Part shown: one piece after another, positions 6,702-6,860 of the stretch
Layout: every line of letters starts with the position of its first letter
How positions within the stretch are numbered: position 1 is the first letter of the stretch
Source of the DNA: an uncultured Chitinophagaceae bacterium
Lineage (GTDB): Bacteria > Bacteroidota > Bacteroidia > Chitinophagales > Chitinophagaceae
Assembly: GCA_903841915.1 (NCBI GenBank)
Contig: CAIMKO010000113.1
Location: forward strand, 1 to 6,860
Direction of reading: 5' to 3'
DNA: 6,860 bases
Translations under genes and position numbers: made by a program
The notes under the pieces: model-generated
Told to the model about the DNA's origin: nothing
The model's database searches: none
Seen by the model: the letters and a program-made list of their open reading frames with translations, nothing else

Positions 6702-6724
6702 TGTCATCGGATCTGCCAATGACA
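6702..6724 (+). terminator. Weak hairpin just after the CAP gene
   Basis: TGTCAT (6702-6707) and ATGACA (6719-6724) form a perfect 6-base stem, with two more G-C pairs possible inside the loop (6709-6710 with 6716-6717). It starts 3 bases after the CAP stop codon. It is followed by mixed AT sequence rather than a direct T run; the nearest T run (seven Ts, 6765-6771) is 40 bases on. It could contribute to transcript end formation, but it is not a textbook intrinsic terminator. Confidence 0.35.
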
Positions 6725-6771
6725 CATTGTTTAAAATATTGAAAATGAATGCTGTATAAAATTATTTTTTT

Positions 6772-6850
6772 AACGCAGCGTACGCAGAGAAATTATTGTG
6801 GATTCAAAGCCGTCTCTTTTTCCAACTGTCTGAATTGAGGAACGCAGAGG
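6772..6850 (+). repeat. Copies of a degenerate ACGCAGAG intergenic repeat motif
   Basis: Three related units occur in the last 90 bases: AACGCAGCG at 6772-6780, ACGCAGAGA at 6782-6790, and AACGCAGAGG at 6841-6850. The first two are adjacent and their junction forms the 8-base palindrome GCGTACGC (6778-6785). The motif is richer in G and C than the AT-rich sequence around it and lies outside any gene. Similar CGCAGAG-type strings are, from general memory, common dispersed intergenic repeats in several bacterial groups; that link is not verified here. The array may continue past the window edge. Confidence 0.6.
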
Positions 6851-6860
6851 AAAATCCTTA

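Noticed and set aside
6765..6771. Seven-T run considered as an intrinsic terminator tail
   Set aside because: No stable stem lies directly before it; the only hairpin ends about 40 bases upstream.

Overview
The window looks like chromosomal DNA of an AT-rich member of the Bacteroidota, plausibly near the Chitinophagaceae. This is inferred from protein style (a Calx-beta plus GH16 enzyme, a GH30 lipoprotein with a Pro/Thr stalk, an LpxH-type phosphatase), from the lack of strong Shine-Dalgarno sequences, and from the overall base composition. No rRNA, tRNA, CRISPR array, transposase or phage gene was seen.

Left half (1-4003, all + strand): three glycoside hydrolases in series. The first is the 3' part of a Calx-beta/GH16 endo-beta-1,3-glucanase-like enzyme (its 5' end lies outside the window). 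Next, after 34 bases, comes a complete GH30 glucanase carried as a lipoprotein (977-2467). Then, after 162 bases, comes a complete GH1 beta-glucosidase without a signal peptide (2630-4003, with a TTG start). Together they fit the downstream end of a beta-1,3/1,6-glucan (laminarin or fungal-wall glucan) utilisation locus. In this model the first two enzymes cut polymer and side branches outside the cytoplasm, and the GH1 enzyme releases glucose from imported oligosaccharides. A SusC/SusD pair and a regulator would be expected upstream but are not visible.

Middle (4000-5961, - strand): a tight two-gene unit transcribed toward the glucanase genes. An LpxH-like metallophosphoesterase (5961-5056) is followed after 3 bases by a GT-B glycosyltransferase (5052-4000). 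The glycosyltransferase and the GH1 gene converge and share the four bases TTAA as part of both stop codons, so there is no room for an intergenic terminator. The pair suggests lipid- or envelope-directed sugar chemistry, but its substrate cannot be read from the sequence.

Right end (5962-6860): a 210-base divergent intergenic region containing small inverted repeats, then a secreted CAP/PR-1-like protein (6172-6699). The final 161 bases are non-coding, with a weak hairpin and three copies of a degenerate ACGCAGAG motif, likely part of a dispersed intergenic repeat. Nothing here is clearly a new biological system. The points most worth checking are the phosphatase/glycosyltransferase pair, the duplicated sequence at the GH1 start, the overlapping stops and the terminal repeats.
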